The position numbers and the translations under genes are program-made. Positions 9,708 through 18,194 of a DNA stretch of 64,000 bases are shown here, one piece after another (position 1 is the stretch's first letter; each line of letters starts with the position of its first letter). The stretch comes from Staphylococcus schleiferi (lineage in GTDB: Bacteria > Bacillota > Bacilli > Staphylococcales > Staphylococcaceae): positions 1,302,001 to 1,366,000 of the forward strand of contig NZ_LR962863.1 of the NCBI RefSeq assembly GCF_900458895.1, given 5' to 3'. The notes under the pieces were generated by a model. That model had not been told where the DNA came from, did no database searches, and saw only the letters and a list, made by a program, of their open reading frames with translations.

Positions 9708-10247
9708 TTGAACAAAAAATCATTGAGGTTAGAAACTTTAAATAAGATGAAATCACTCTCGCCCCAGCAAAAATGTGTAGCTGACGAATGGCTATTTCAA
9801 CAATTAATTGCACATCCAAAGTACCAACATGCCAATCGTATCGGTATTGTAATGTCCATGCCTCACGAAATCAATACAGACCCGATTATTTTACATGCAT
9901 TACAAAACGATAAATTAGTTTTTGTACCTTCTACTGAATATCAACAAAAAAAGATGGTATTTCAACAGCTGTTTGACTTAAATCAAGTTGATATGGATGA
10001 GAGAGGGATCCGATATGTTAAACATCAAACACCTATCAATCATTCATTAGATTTGGTAATTGTACCAGGAGTTGTTTTTAATCAAAATGGTTATCGTATT
10101 GGCTATGGCGGGGGTTATTTTGATCGATTTTTGTCAAAATATCAGCCAGTGAATCTAAGTCTCGTTTATGATATACAAATGACAGACTTGATGACCGTTG
10201 AGCCTCATGATTACCCGGTATCTGAATTAATCATCGCAGAAACATAA
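9708..10247 (+). CDS. 5-formyltetrahydrofolate cyclo-ligase family protein
   Basis: ATP-dependent conversion of 5-formyl-THF to 5,10-methenyl-THF, a folate salvage and repair step (YqgN/YgfA family). It has 179 residues. Start is TTG with an AAGGGGAG site 9-10 bases upstream; no ATG fits the N-terminal family start. Family features include the basic N-terminal helix and the C-terminal GYRIGYGGGYFDRFL block that forms the folate/ATP site. It heads a run of close-packed genes to 13842. Confidence 0.93.
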   Translation: MNKKSLRLETLNKMKSLSPQQKCVADEWLFQQLIAHPKYQHANRIGIVMSMPHEINTDPIILHALQNDKLVFVPSTEYQQKKMVFQQLFDLNQVDMDERGIRYVKHQTPINHSLDLVIVPGVVFNQNGYRIGYGGGYFDRFLSKYQPVNLSLVYDIQMTDLMTVEPHDYPVSELIIAET

Positions 10248-10264
10248 ATAACTGGAGGATTTAT

Positions 10265-11668
10265 ATGTTTGAAGAAAAGCACTTATGGAAAGCAAGCTTT
10301 TTATGGATAAAATACTTAAACTACGAATGTATACACTTTGATCAAGATAAAGGCGAGATTTGGCTTGGCAATAAAAAACAAAATCATATTATTATATTTA
10401 AACAAGGTCATTTTACAACCCAAGAATTAGAATTTGATAAAGAGCGCCTCATTTCACATCATGACGATATCACAAATTTCATAGGTTATAATGCCAATCG
10501 ATATGATGTATATGTATTGACGGAGAAATCGTTTAACCCCACTCAATTCAATGTACATCAACCTGTTCGTGTTCGCTTTCATTGTATTGATTCAATCAAA
10601 TCATTTGATCAAATGAGTGACCATTTTCTTATCAAAAGAAATTTGAGACATAAAGATAATAAAACAGAAAAAGAGTACAAAAAACGTGTATTGAATCCAA
10701 ATATTATCGAACGTGCAATGTATCGTTTTACACCGGTAACTTACGCTTTGATTTTAATTAATGTGCTTATTTGGCTTATCGTAACTTTTTTTACGCCTCA
10801 TCATACGGATTATGAAATTATTAATTTAGGTGCATTAAGCCATTTTAATGTTGTTCATGGAGAATGGTATCGACTGTTGTCTTCGATATTTTTACATATT
10901 GATTTTCAACATTTACTCTTTAATATGTTGTCGCTCTATATATTTGGGAAATTAGTAGAATCCTTTGTCGGATCACTTAAAATGCTTGGCATCTACTTTT
11001 TCTCAGGAATTTTTGGCAACTTATTATCGTTATCGTTTATTACAAAAGGATTTTCATTAGGAGCAAGTGGGGCTATTTTTGGATTGATTGGCGCATTGCT
11101 TGCATTAATGATTATCAGTAAACGTTTTGAACGTAAAATGATGTTACAAATGATCCTTGCTGTACTCATTATGACGGGAATCACATTACTCATTCAAAAT
11201 GTTAACGTGGTCGCTCATTTAGGCGGATTAATAGGTGGGGGACTTATTACTTATTTAGGTTATTTATTTGTAGCAATGCGAAAATACTTCTATATTTTAG
11301 TCGCAATCACAATGATGATTACCATTGGTATGCTCGTTAAAATATATACAACACCGGATATCAATATTTATAATCAAATCATTCAAGATGAAATGTATAG
11401 CAATCATTTTAGTGAAGCTAAAGATATGGTTAAGCAGACCTACCATAATGGCTATGCAGACGACATGACATATTATTTATCCGGACTAATTATCGCAACA
11501 CAAGATTCAAAAGCCGAGGCTATGGCTGAATGGGAACATGGAGTCAAGCTCTTTCCAAATTCAACGCAACTCAATTATGAATTAGCCATAGCAAACCGGT
11601 CATTAGGCGATAATAAAAAGGCGAAAAAATATTTATCACAAGTACTAAAAAACGATCCTAAAAATTAG
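10265..11668 (+). CDS. rhomboid family intramembrane serine protease (YqgP/GluP-like)
   Basis: Polytopic membrane protease of 467 residues. Residues 1 to about 155 form a soluble N-terminal domain. A rhomboid core of about six to seven membrane segments follows (HIDFQHLLFN, catalytic serine in GASGAIFG, histidine in VAHLGG). The C-terminal ~110 residues look like TPR repeats (YYLSGLIIA, LNYELAIANRSLGDN). B. subtilis YqgP has the same plan and a role in magnesium transporter turnover; transfer of that role here is inference. The start has a GGAGG site. Confidence 0.94.
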   Translation: MFEEKHLWKASFLWIKYLNYECIHFDQDKGEIWLGNKKQNHIIIFKQGHFTTQELEFDKERLISHHDDITNFIGYNANRYDVYVLTEKSFNPTQFNVHQPVRVRFHCIDSIKSFDQMSDHFLIKRNLRHKDNKTEKEYKKRVLNPNIIERAMYRFTPVTYALILINVLIWLIVTFFTPHHTDYEIINLGALSHFNVVHGEWYRLLSSIFLHIDFQHLLFNMLSLYIFGKLVESFVGSLKMLGIYFFSGIFGNLLSLSFITKGFSLGASGAIFGLIGALLALMIISKRFERKMMLQMILAVLIMTGITLLIQNVNVVAHLGGLIGGGLITYLGYLFVAMRKYFYILVAITMMITIGMLVKIYTTPDINIYNQIIQDEMYSNHFSEAKDMVKQTYHNGYADDMTYYLSGLIIATQDSKAEAMAEWEHGVKLFPNSTQLNYELAIANRSLGDNKKAKKYLSQVLKNDPKN

Positions 11669-11696
11669 GATTATATCAATTTAAAAAAAGAACTGG

Positions 11697-11912
11697 ATGA
11701 TTAGCATGCAGACACAACTTAATACATTTTATGATGTACTTCAATTACTTAAAAAATATGGTTTTATCATTTATTTTGATAATAAAGATGATATGCTTGA
11801 AATGATTGAACAAGAAATTCAGACGTTATATCGACACGAATTAATAACTAGAGAAGAATTTCTCCAATCTAAATTATTAATTAACCAAAGAAGGATGAAC
11901 AGAGATGAGTAA
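11697..11912 (+). CDS. YqgQ-family small protein (DUF910)
   Basis: A 71-residue acidic protein of unknown function, conserved between the rhomboid gene and glucokinase in Bacillales. The core is [17 protein letters not shown], then an EQEIQTLY helix and [15 protein letters not shown] 11697 or ATG 11706 could be the start; neither has a strong ribosome site. The 3' end overlaps glk by 8 bases, implying translational coupling. Confidence 0.85.
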   Translation: MISMQTQLNTFYDVLQLLKKYGFIIYFDNKDDMLEMIEQEIQTLYRHELITREEFLQSKLLINQRRMNRDE

Positions 11913-12891
11913 ACATTTGATTTTAGCAGCAGATATTGGTGGTACGACTTGTAAACTTGGGATTTTTAATGATAATCTAGAACAGCTTTCGAAATGGTCG
12001 ATTGAAACCGATACGTCTGATCCTACTGGTCGTGTTTTATTACGACAAATATATGATGCTTTTGTAAACCAAATGGTTAAACATAATTTTGACATGAATG
12101 ACGTTCTTGGATTAGGGATAGGCGTTCCCGGTCCAGTTATGTTTAAATCTGGGATTGTAAATGGTGCTGTCAACCTTAACTGGCCTGGCCGGGTCAATGT
12201 TTCAGAAATCATGCAAGAGTGGGTGTCATTCCCAGTCTATGTCGACAATGATGCCAATGTGGCAGCATTAGGAGAAAAACATAGTGGTGCGGGCAAAGAT
12301 GCTGATGATGTTGTTGCGATAACATTAGGTACAGGACTTGGCGGCGGAATTATCTCAAACGGCGAGATTGTACATGGTCATAATGGTTCAGGTGCCGAAC
12401 TCGGTCATATCAGAGTGGATCATGACCAACGCTTCCAGTGCAACTGTGGTAAATCGGGTTGTATCGAAACCGTTGCCTCAGCTACAGGTGTCGTTAATTT
12501 AGTCAATTTCTACTATCCTAAATTGACATTTAAATCATCAATTTTACAATTGATTAAAGATAATAAAGTCACTGCCAAAGCGGTTTTTGATGCTGCTAAA
12601 GCAGGTGATCAATTTTGTATTTTTATTACCGAACGTGTTGCACAATACATTGCTTATTTAGCTAGTATTATCAGCGTTACGACAAATCCGAAATATATTA
12701 TTCTTGGTGGTGGTATGTCGGATGCAGGAGATATTTTAATTGAAAATATTAAGACAGAATATCATCATCTTGCATTTACACCTTCACAAGAGGGTACAGA
12801 AATTGTACGTGCGGAACTCGGCAATGACGCTGGTATTGTCGGTGCAGCGGGTTTAATTAAAACTTATATTATAGAAAAGGAGCGCGTTTAA
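11905..12891 (+). CDS. glk: glucokinase, ROK family
   Basis: Phosphorylates cytosolic glucose to glucose-6-phosphate. It has 328 residues. The N-terminal phosphate loop is [12 protein letters not shown]. The ROK zinc-binding motif [10 protein letters not shown] follows the HxxxD-type [10 protein letters not shown], and the C-terminal IILGGGMS loop is present. The start ATG lies behind AGGATG/AGAG in the end of the upstream gene. It is followed at once by the thiamine-binding-type gene. Confidence 0.95.
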   Translation: MSKHLILAADIGGTTCKLGIFNDNLEQLSKWSIETDTSDPTGRVLLRQIYDAFVNQMVKHNFDMNDVLGLGIGVPGPVMFKSGIVNGAVNLNWPGRVNVSEIMQEWVSFPVYVDNDANVAALGEKHSGAGKDADDVVAITLGTGLGGGIISNGEIVHGHNGSGAELGHIRVDHDQRFQCNCGKSGCIETVASATGVVNLVNFYYPKLTFKSSILQLIKDNKVTAKAVFDAAKAGDQFCIFITERVAQYIAYLASIISVTTNPKYIILGGGMSDAGDILIENIKTEYHHLAFTPSQEGTEIVRAELGNDAGIVGAAGLIKTYIIEKERV

Positions 12892-13203
12892 ATGGCTATA
12901 GTAGATGTCGTAGTAATCCCTGTTGGAACTGAAGGACCAAGTGTAAGTCAATATATCGCAGAAATCCAAACAAAATTAGAGGCATTCAAACAAGAAGGTA
13001 AAATCGATTATCAATTAACACCTATGAACACATTGATTGAAGGCGAGTTATCCGATTTATTTGAAGTTGTTCAAGCTATTCATGAACTACCATTCGATAA
13101 AGGCTTAGACCGTGTTTGCACTAATATTAGAATCGATGACCGTCGTGATAAAGATAGAAAAATGAACGATAAATTAGAATCAGTGAGAAAACATTTACAG
13201 TAA
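12892..13203 (+). CDS. MTH1187/YqgV-family thiamine-binding-type protein
   Basis: A 103-residue protein of the YkoF/MTH1187 fold. The N-terminus is VDVVVIPVGTEGPSVSQYI and the C-terminus is INTRIDDRRDK-like. Relatives bind thiamine or related ligands; the cellular role is not known. It starts directly after the glk stop with GGAG upstream and is part of the same operon. Confidence 0.88.
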   Translation: MAIVDVVVIPVGTEGPSVSQYIAEIQTKLEAFKQEGKIDYQLTPMNTLIEGELSDLFEVVQAIHELPFDKGLDRVCTNIRIDDRRDKDRKMNDKLESVRKHLQ

Positions 13204-13218
13204 GTGAGAGGGATAAAT

Positions 13219-13842
13219 ATGAAAATTTCCTACCTGACTTTAGGGATCGTCAGCACAAATACGTATTTTATTGAAAATGATACAGAATTGATTTTAATCG
13301 ACCCGTCATCAGAATCTAAAAAAATACTAAATCGTATACAGCAATCTCAAAAGCAATTGAAAGCAATTTTGCTCACACATGCACATTTTGATCATATTGC
13401 AGCACTAGATGATGTTTTAGAACAATATGACGTGCCAGTATATATGCATCCTGAAGAATTTGATTTTCTTTCTGAACCAGAAAAGAATGGCTCTGTCCAA
13501 TTCCAAGCATATGGCTTACCAATCATCACGAGCCATGCACAGCCTACTGCGATCGAAGAGGGTCATCATCAAATTGGACAATTTCAATTTGATGCATTGC
13601 ATACACCTGGGCATTCACCAGGAAGTCTGACATATGTTTTTGATGAATTTGCAGTTGTTGGAGATACTTTATTTAATAATGGTATTGGTAGAACGGATTT
13701 ATACCGTGGTAACTATGAAACACTTGTTGATTCAATTCAAGATAAGATTTTTAATTTAGATGAAACGTTGCCATTATATCCAGGACATGGTCCATTCACA
13801 ACTGTTGAAAATGAATATATGAATCCATATCTTCATGGCTAA
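13219..13842 (+). CDS. MBL-fold metallohydrolase (YqgX/glyoxalase II-like)
   Basis: A 207-residue metallo-beta-lactamase-fold hydrolase with the di-metal motif THAHFDH, a later histidine in HTPGHSPGS, aspartate in VGDTLF and a C-terminal YPGHG. It resembles YqgX, annotated as hydroxyacylglutathione hydrolase-like; staphylococci use bacillithiol, so the real thiol substrate is uncertain. Start ATG 13219 has GAGAGGG upstream; the in-frame GTG at 13204 has no such site. It is the last gene before the comG hairpin. Confidence 0.92.
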   Translation: MKISYLTLGIVSTNTYFIENDTELILIDPSSESKKILNRIQQSQKQLKAILLTHAHFDHIAALDDVLEQYDVPVYMHPEEFDFLSEPEKNGSVQFQAYGLPIITSHAQPTAIEEGHHQIGQFQFDALHTPGHSPGSLTYVFDEFAVVGDTLFNNGIGRTDLYRGNYETLVDSIQDKIFNLDETLPLYPGHGPFTTVENEYMNPYLHG

Positions 13843-13859
13843 AAATTTTAAAGTAATTT

Positions 13860-13899
13860 AATCACCTCTTACGTGTATAGATGTAAGAGGTGATTTTTT
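13860..13899 (+). terminator. terminator hairpin overlapping the comGA ribosome-binding site
   Basis: A perfect 13-base stem (13860-13872 with 13883-13895, loop of 10) is followed by T to base 13899; the comGA ATG starts at 13900. The AGAGGTGA Shine-Dalgarno of comGA (13886-13893) lies wholly in the 3' arm. The same element can therefore end upstream transcripts and block comGA translation. Confidence 0.88.
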
Positions 13900-14874
13900 A
13901 TGCAATTATTATTTGACCATGTCATCCAATATGCGATTCAAAGTGAAGCAAGTGATATTCATTTTATACCTTCACAATCACAAGTTGAGGTGAAATTAAG
14001 AGTTAAAGATCAGTTAATCATGTATGACACGTTGAATAAAGAAACCTATCAAAAATTACTCACGCTTTTAAAGTTTCAAGCTGGACTTGATATTACAACA
14101 CGCCACAAAGCACAAAGCGGTAGATATATTTATGAGTATAAAAATTTATATTATCTACGCGTATCTACTTTGCCACTTAATTTAGGTACTGAAAGTTGTG
14201 TCATACGCATAACACCCCAATATTTCCAAACTTCAAATTTAGACTCAGTAATAGATATTAAAACAACAATGGAAAAAAAGCAGGGCCTCATATTATTTAG
14301 TGGTCCAACGGGTGCAGGTAAAAGTACGTTGATGTATCAAATGGTCGTTTATGCAAAGCAAAAATTAAATCTTAATATTATTACAATTGAGGATCCCGTC
14401 GAACAGCTTGTAAACGGTATTACACAAATTTCAGTAAATGAAAAAGCCGATATCACATATAGTTCTTCCTTGAAAGCCATTTTAAGATGTGATCCAGATG
14501 TTATTCTAATTGGTGAAATAAGAGATAAATATATTGCCAGAGACGTCATTCAAGCGAGTTTAAGTGGCCATTTAGTATTATCCACAATTCATGCGAATGA
14601 CTGCTCTGGTGTATTATTAAGGCTGATAGAAATGGGACTGTCACAGCAAGACTTGTCACAATCTATTAATATGATTATTAATCAACGTTTAATTACAACT
14701 AAAAACGATAACCGACAACTTGTTTATGAAACAATGAATCAATCTGAAATTCAATTTTTCTTAAAAAATAATTTTAAATTACCTGCAGCATTTGAAAGCT
14801 TAGTAGATAAGTTGCATTCTTTAAACCAAGAAGGCGTGATCGATGAAAAAATATTACGAAAATATTCAACATAG
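13900..14874 (+). CDS. comGA: competence traffic ATPase ComGA
   Basis: Cytoplasmic secretion-type ATPase that assembles the DNA-uptake pseudopilus, 324 residues. It has Walker A GPTGAGKST, an acidic box IITIEDPVEQL, Walker B CDPDVILIGEIRD and His box HLVLSTIHAND. It is the first gene of a comGA-GG operon reading into aroK. Its ribosome site is inside a terminator hairpin, so expression probably needs read-through and hairpin opening. No clear ComK box (AAAA-N5-TTTT) is seen in the 57 bases upstream. Confidence 0.96.
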   Translation: MQLLFDHVIQYAIQSEASDIHFIPSQSQVEVKLRVKDQLIMYDTLNKETYQKLLTLLKFQAGLDITTRHKAQSGRYIYEYKNLYYLRVSTLPLNLGTESCVIRITPQYFQTSNLDSVIDIKTTMEKKQGLILFSGPTGAGKSTLMYQMVVYAKQKLNLNIITIEDPVEQLVNGITQISVNEKADITYSSSLKAILRCDPDVILIGEIRDKYIARDVIQASLSGHLVLSTIHANDCSGVLLRLIEMGLSQQDLSQSINMIINQRLITTKNDNRQLVYETMNQSEIQFFLKNNFKLPAAFESLVDKLHSLNQEGVIDEKILRKYST

Positions 14875-15910
14875 AAAAACATTACGCCACATACGCTCAA
14901 ATCATCTATTAATAATGGAACGCCTATCACAACTTTTAGTGCATGGTTTTACCTTCGCTGAAGCGATGAAGTTTATATATGACCAACTCCAAATCAAAAA
15001 CACACGATTTCATTCAATATTGATTAACGCCTTGAATCAAGGTGCTACATGTTATGAAGTTTTCCGTATTTTAGGTTATCCCCAAACCGTCTTACTCCAA
15101 TTATATTTCGCTGAAAAATATGGCTCTCTCCCAGAAACACTGCAATTATGCCACCAATTTTACAGTAAAAACAGAAAGCTAAAAAAACAATTTGTTAAAA
15201 CAATACAATATCCTATTGTACTTATTTTTATTTTTTTCGCGCTAATCACGACTTTGAACCACACCGTTATGCCTCAATTTAATCAAATGTATGACAATAT
15301 GCAGATAGAAGCCTCGTTTTTACAAAAAATCATAAAAGCTTTTATCCAAAACTTTCCACTTACTTCAATAGTCCTACTACTTTGTTTGATCGTAATTTTC
15401 TTTTTAGTTCGCCACTTTTTTAAGCAACTTACTATTCGTCAGCAAATCCATTGGATTAACCGCTTCCCATTCCTCAGAAAATACTACAAACTTTACAACA
15501 CCTATAACATTACAAATCATTTCGTTTTATTTTTTAAAAATGGCATTACATTGAATGATATTGTCCAAATTTATATCCATCAACAGGAAAGTTTATTTCT
15601 CACATATATTGGTCGTACTTTGCAATATCAACTTCAAAATGGCGTTTCCTTTTCAACTATATTTACGCAACTCAATTGTTTTGAAAATCAGTTTATTCAA
15701 TATATTCAACATGGTGAAATGCGAGACAAATTGGATGTCGAACTCCAAATGTATAGCATATTTTTACTTGACCATATTGAACATTTTTTACACCAACACA
15801 TTAAATGGATTCAGCCCATTATGTTCACCTTAATTGGTTTACTTGTATTATGTGTTTATTTAGTCATGATGCTTCCCGTTTTTGAAATGATGCAAACAAT
15901 AAAAGAATAG
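14843..15910 (+). CDS. comGB: competence type II secretion-like membrane protein ComGB
   Basis: Polytopic platform protein of the competence pseudopilus, 355 residues. It is a GspF/PilC-type protein with two repeated cytoplasmic helical domains (near residues 25-110 and 215-300). Membrane segments lie near 125-145, 170-190 and 325-350. It overlaps the end of comGA by 32 bases, a sign of coupled translation. Only the family-level match supports the role. Confidence 0.93.
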   Translation: MKKYYENIQHRKTLRHIRSNHLLIMERLSQLLVHGFTFAEAMKFIYDQLQIKNTRFHSILINALNQGATCYEVFRILGYPQTVLLQLYFAEKYGSLPETLQLCHQFYSKNRKLKKQFVKTIQYPIVLIFIFFALITTLNHTVMPQFNQMYDNMQIEASFLQKIIKAFIQNFPLTSIVLLLCLIVIFFLVRHFFKQLTIRQQIHWINRFPFLRKYYKLYNTYNITNHFVLFFKNGITLNDIVQIYIHQQESLFLTYIGRTLQYQLQNGVSFSTIFTQLNCFENQFIQYIQHGEMRDKLDVELQMYSIFLLDHIEHFLHQHIKWIQPIMFTLIGLLVLCVYLVMMLPVFEMMQTIKE

Positions 15911-15921
15911 GAGATATTGAT

Positions 15922-16245
15922 ATGCTTAAAAATATAATGACAAAATTATTAGTAAAAAAAGGCTTTACACTCATAGAAATGCTACTCGTATTATTAATTA
16001 TTAGTGTATTACTCATTTTAATCATTCCTAACATCGCTAAACAATCTGAGCACATTCAGAAGACAGGCTGTAGCGCTCAATTGAAAATGATAGATAGTCA
16101 AATCGAAGCTTATGCTTTGAAGTTCAATCACAAACCTGCAACGATTGATGATTTAGTTAGAGAAGGCTATATTAAAGAAAGTCAAAAACAATGTAAATCT
16201 GGAGAAACGATTTCTATCAATGCAGGCGAAGCGGTTGCGTCGTGA
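15922..16245 (+). CDS. comGC: major competence pseudopilin ComGC
   Basis: Structural pseudopilin, 107 residues. The class III signal has a short charged leader ending KKG followed by FTLIEMLLVLLIISVL. Cleavage by prepilin peptidase is expected after the glycine, and E at +5 is present. The mature part contains two cysteines (KTGCSAQLK, QKQCKSG), fitting the disulfide of ComGC proteins. The start follows AGGAGAT. The end overlaps comGD by 26 bases. Confidence 0.96.
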   Translation: MLKNIMTKLLVKKGFTLIEMLLVLLIISVLLILIIPNIAKQSEHIQKTGCSAQLKMIDSQIEAYALKFNHKPATIDDLVREGYIKESQKQCKSGETISINAGEAVAS

Positions 16246-16666
16246 TGGCTATACACTTGTAGAAATGTTAGTTGTATTATCAATTATCATTGTTTTTCTA
16301 TCCATTGTGATGACACATCCAAAATTTGATTTTTCTCATCTACAATGTCAATATGAGATTAAAAAGCTTACAAGCGAGATTGACTTCTATCAATCACAGG
16401 CAATCAAACATCATCAATCCATATTGATGCTTTTTCGCAAACAATACAATGACATTAAAATTGTTACTTCATATCCCCAAACAACACGCTTGCTTAAATT
16501 AAATCCCCTTAAATTAAAAACGAGTTCTAATCTGCCATATCTAAAATTTGATGAAAAAGGGCAAATTTCAAAGTTTGGAACGTTATATTTTGAATATCAA
16601 GGTCAAACGATTGCTCTGATTTTTCATATTGAACAAGGGAGGTATCGTATCAAATATTTAAAATAA
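16220..16666 (+). CDS. comGD: minor pseudopilin ComGD
   Basis: A 148-residue minor pseudopilin. Prepilin motif RRDG|YTLVEMLVVLSI is at residues 6-18, followed by a beta-rich mature domain. Start ATG 16220 lies within comGC, with GGAGAAACG upstream. Confidence 0.93.
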   Translation: MQAKRLRRDGYTLVEMLVVLSIIIVFLSIVMTHPKFDFSHLQCQYEIKKLTSEIDFYQSQAIKHHQSILMLFRKQYNDIKIVTSYPQTTRLLKLNPLKLKTSSNLPYLKFDEKGQISKFGTLYFEYQGQTIALIFHIEQGRYRIKYLK

Positions 16667-16953
16667 AAAAAGGTTACTTGTTAATAGAGGCGCTTTTTGC
16701 AATTTCTATCTTGGTTGTTTTAGCGAATCAAATGCTACCATTAAATCAACAAATGTTAACCACTTATCGGAATGAAGTCGAACAATTGGAGCTTAAACGA
16801 GCGCTATACCAAATTGTTAGAAAAAATATCCCTCATGAAAGGTTAAGAATAGCACATTATGAAGTCATTCCTCAGAAACAGCGTATTTGTATACAAAATT
16901 TACAGTCTCATCAAAAATATTGTTATATCAAAAAGGGGATTCACACTCATTGA
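16654..16953 (+). CDS. comGE: minor pseudopilin ComGE, start codon uncertain
   Basis: Small pseudopilin with the motif KKG|YLLIEALFAISILVV. The only standard start in frame is a TTG at 16678, which falls after the glycine and would remove the cleavage site. A good Shine-Dalgarno (AAGGGAGG, ending 16642) points to a start further up; the in-frame ATA at 16654 (99 residues) is the best placed. ATA is a rare but known initiator, so this start is inference. It overlaps comGD and comGF. Confidence 0.8.
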   Translation: MFKIKKGYLLIEALFAISILVVLANQMLPLNQQMLTTYRNEVEQLELKRALYQIVRKNIPHERLRIAHYEVIPQKQRICIQNLQSHQKYCYIKKGIHTH

Positions 16954-17344
16954 AAGTTTGATAGCATTACTAGCGCAATGCTTAATCATAATGCTTATCC
17001 CATTTTTTATCATGACATTCAGCCAACATAAACACACACTTTTTGATGATAGAACTTATGATTTAGAAATGATGATTAAAGATATCTCCGATCATTTAAA
17101 CCACACTGATATTAAAGATGTATTATTACTAAAAAAGGGAATTGAAATTCAAAACAAACAATCAAAAATTAATTATTATCTCCAAAATCAAAAAATCATT
17201 AAAACTGTGAATCATAGAGGAAATATTACGCTATGTAATGAGGTGATGAACGTAGTTTTCACAAAAGTTAGTAACAAATATATTTTAATGCGAATAAAGT
17301 ACCGTGAAAGGAATGGTTTTCACGAAAAAGAAATTCTCTTCTAA
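16859..17344 (+). CDS. comGF: minor pseudopilin ComGF
   Basis: Minor pseudopilin; the prepilin motif SKRG|FTLIESLIALLAQ is at residues 24-38 of the longest frame. The only ATG in frame is 16859, which overlaps comGE by 95 bases and gives a long leader. An ATT nearer the motif (16898 or 16919) is possible. The mature part is charged and beta-rich. It overlaps the next gene. Confidence 0.85.
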   Translation: MKSFLRNSVFVYKIYSLIKNIVISKRGFTLIESLIALLAQCLIIMLIPFFIMTFSQHKHTLFDDRTYDLEMMIKDISDHLNHTDIKDVLLLKKGIEIQNKQSKINYYLQNQKIIKTVNHRGNITLCNEVMNVVFTKVSNKYILMRIKYRERNGFHEKEILF

Positions 17345-17504
17345 GAAAGGGTTCACACTACCTTTACTTCTCGTTATATTTACTGCTTATTTTTCATTTA
17401 ATGCTTTTTATTTAATGATTTATAGTCTAAAATTACAAACAATAGATGCTATTACTGATGATTATGAACATCACATTAGGCAAACAATAGAAAAAGGTGA
17501 GTAA
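17313..17504 (+). CDS. comGG: ComGG-like competence protein
   Basis: A 63-residue protein with a basic leader, then KKG|FTLPLLLVIFTAYFSFN and a short polar tail. The position-5 glutamate is replaced by proline, as is usual in ComGG-type proteins. ATG 17313 has GAAAGG upstream; a GTG at 17304 is the alternative. Its place as last gene of comG, before aroK, supports the call more than its sequence does. Confidence 0.8.
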   Translation: MVFTKKKFSSKKGFTLPLLLVIFTAYFSFNAFYLMIYSLKLQTIDAITDDYEHHIRQTIEKGE

Positions 17505-17507
17505 CGA

Positions 17508-18035
17508 TTGAAGACAACTAGTAAAATGCCTATCGTATTAATAGGATTCATGGGCGCAGGTAAATCCACAATTGGCAAAATTTTATCACGTGAACTCAAT
17601 TGCTCATTTACTGATTTAGACAGTTTGGTTGAAGCGCAATTGAATCAATCAATACCAGAAATTTTTGAGTTAGAAGGGGAAAAAGCATTTAGAAGATATG
17701 AATGTCAATATTTAAAACATGCACTAGAAAAATATGATATTATAGCCACAGGTGGCGGTATACTATCAGACGATCAAACATTCAATTTTCTAAAAAAACA
17801 GGAAATAACGGTTGTTTGGATAGATGCACCCTTCGAAATTTTATATGAACGCATTAAAAATGATGCGAATCGACCTAATGCAAACAAAAAAAGTTATGAC
17901 GCCTTAAAAAGCTTGTATTATAGTCGTAATTCAAGATATAATGAAATCGCATTCATTAAGATTTCATCCAAAATATCATTGCGAGAAACACTTAATGAAA
18001 TTAAAAACACAATATTTGCGAACGATCAATATTAG
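17508..18035 (+). CDS. aroK: shikimate kinase
   Basis: Phosphorylates shikimate in aromatic amino acid synthesis. It has 175 residues with P-loop GFMGAGKST, shikimate-binding DLDSLVE, GGGILS and lid segment RPNANKKS. The start is TTG, with AAAGGTGAG upstream, four bases after the comGG stop. It is thus co-directional with, and probably read from, the comG operon as well as any promoter of its own. Confidence 0.94.
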   Translation: MKTTSKMPIVLIGFMGAGKSTIGKILSRELNCSFTDLDSLVEAQLNQSIPEIFELEGEKAFRRYECQYLKHALEKYDIIATGGGILSDDQTFNFLKKQEITVVWIDAPFEILYERIKNDANRPNANKKSYDALKSLYYSRNSRYNEIAFIKISSKISLRETLNEIKNTIFANDQY

Positions 18036-18134
18036 AGAGCATGGCATGGGCCATCGCCGAAGGAGCAAGTAACTTGGATTACGAATCTCTCAGGCAAAAG
18101 GATAATATTGTGACGCATTCCTGAAGGGATTTCA
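18034..18134 (+). ncRNA. glycine riboswitch upstream of gcvT
   Basis: The aptamer core is clear: GAGAG near 18034, GCCGAAGGAGCAAG (18056-18069), then AATCTCTCAGGCAAAAGGATA (about 18083-18103). Only one full aptamer is seen. The following GTGACGCATTCCTGAAGG lacks the second aptamer's conserved core and looks like a remnant stem. It is followed by a terminator, so glycine should raise gcv expression by preventing termination. Confidence 0.9.
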
Positions 18135-18169
18135 ACAGGGGAGTAGTTCAACTACTCTTCTGTTTTTTT
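18135..18169 (+). terminator. riboswitch-controlled terminator
   Basis: ACAGgGGAGTAGT pairs with ACTACTCtTCTGT, followed by eight T. It sits between the glycine aptamer and the gcvT ribosome site. Confidence 0.88.
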
Positions 18170-18194
18170 ATTAAACAATTAGGAGGGTATTTTC

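Noticed and set aside
15555..15833. 92-codon ORF inside comGB
   Set aside because: Shadow frame; comGB has the family pattern and neighbours.
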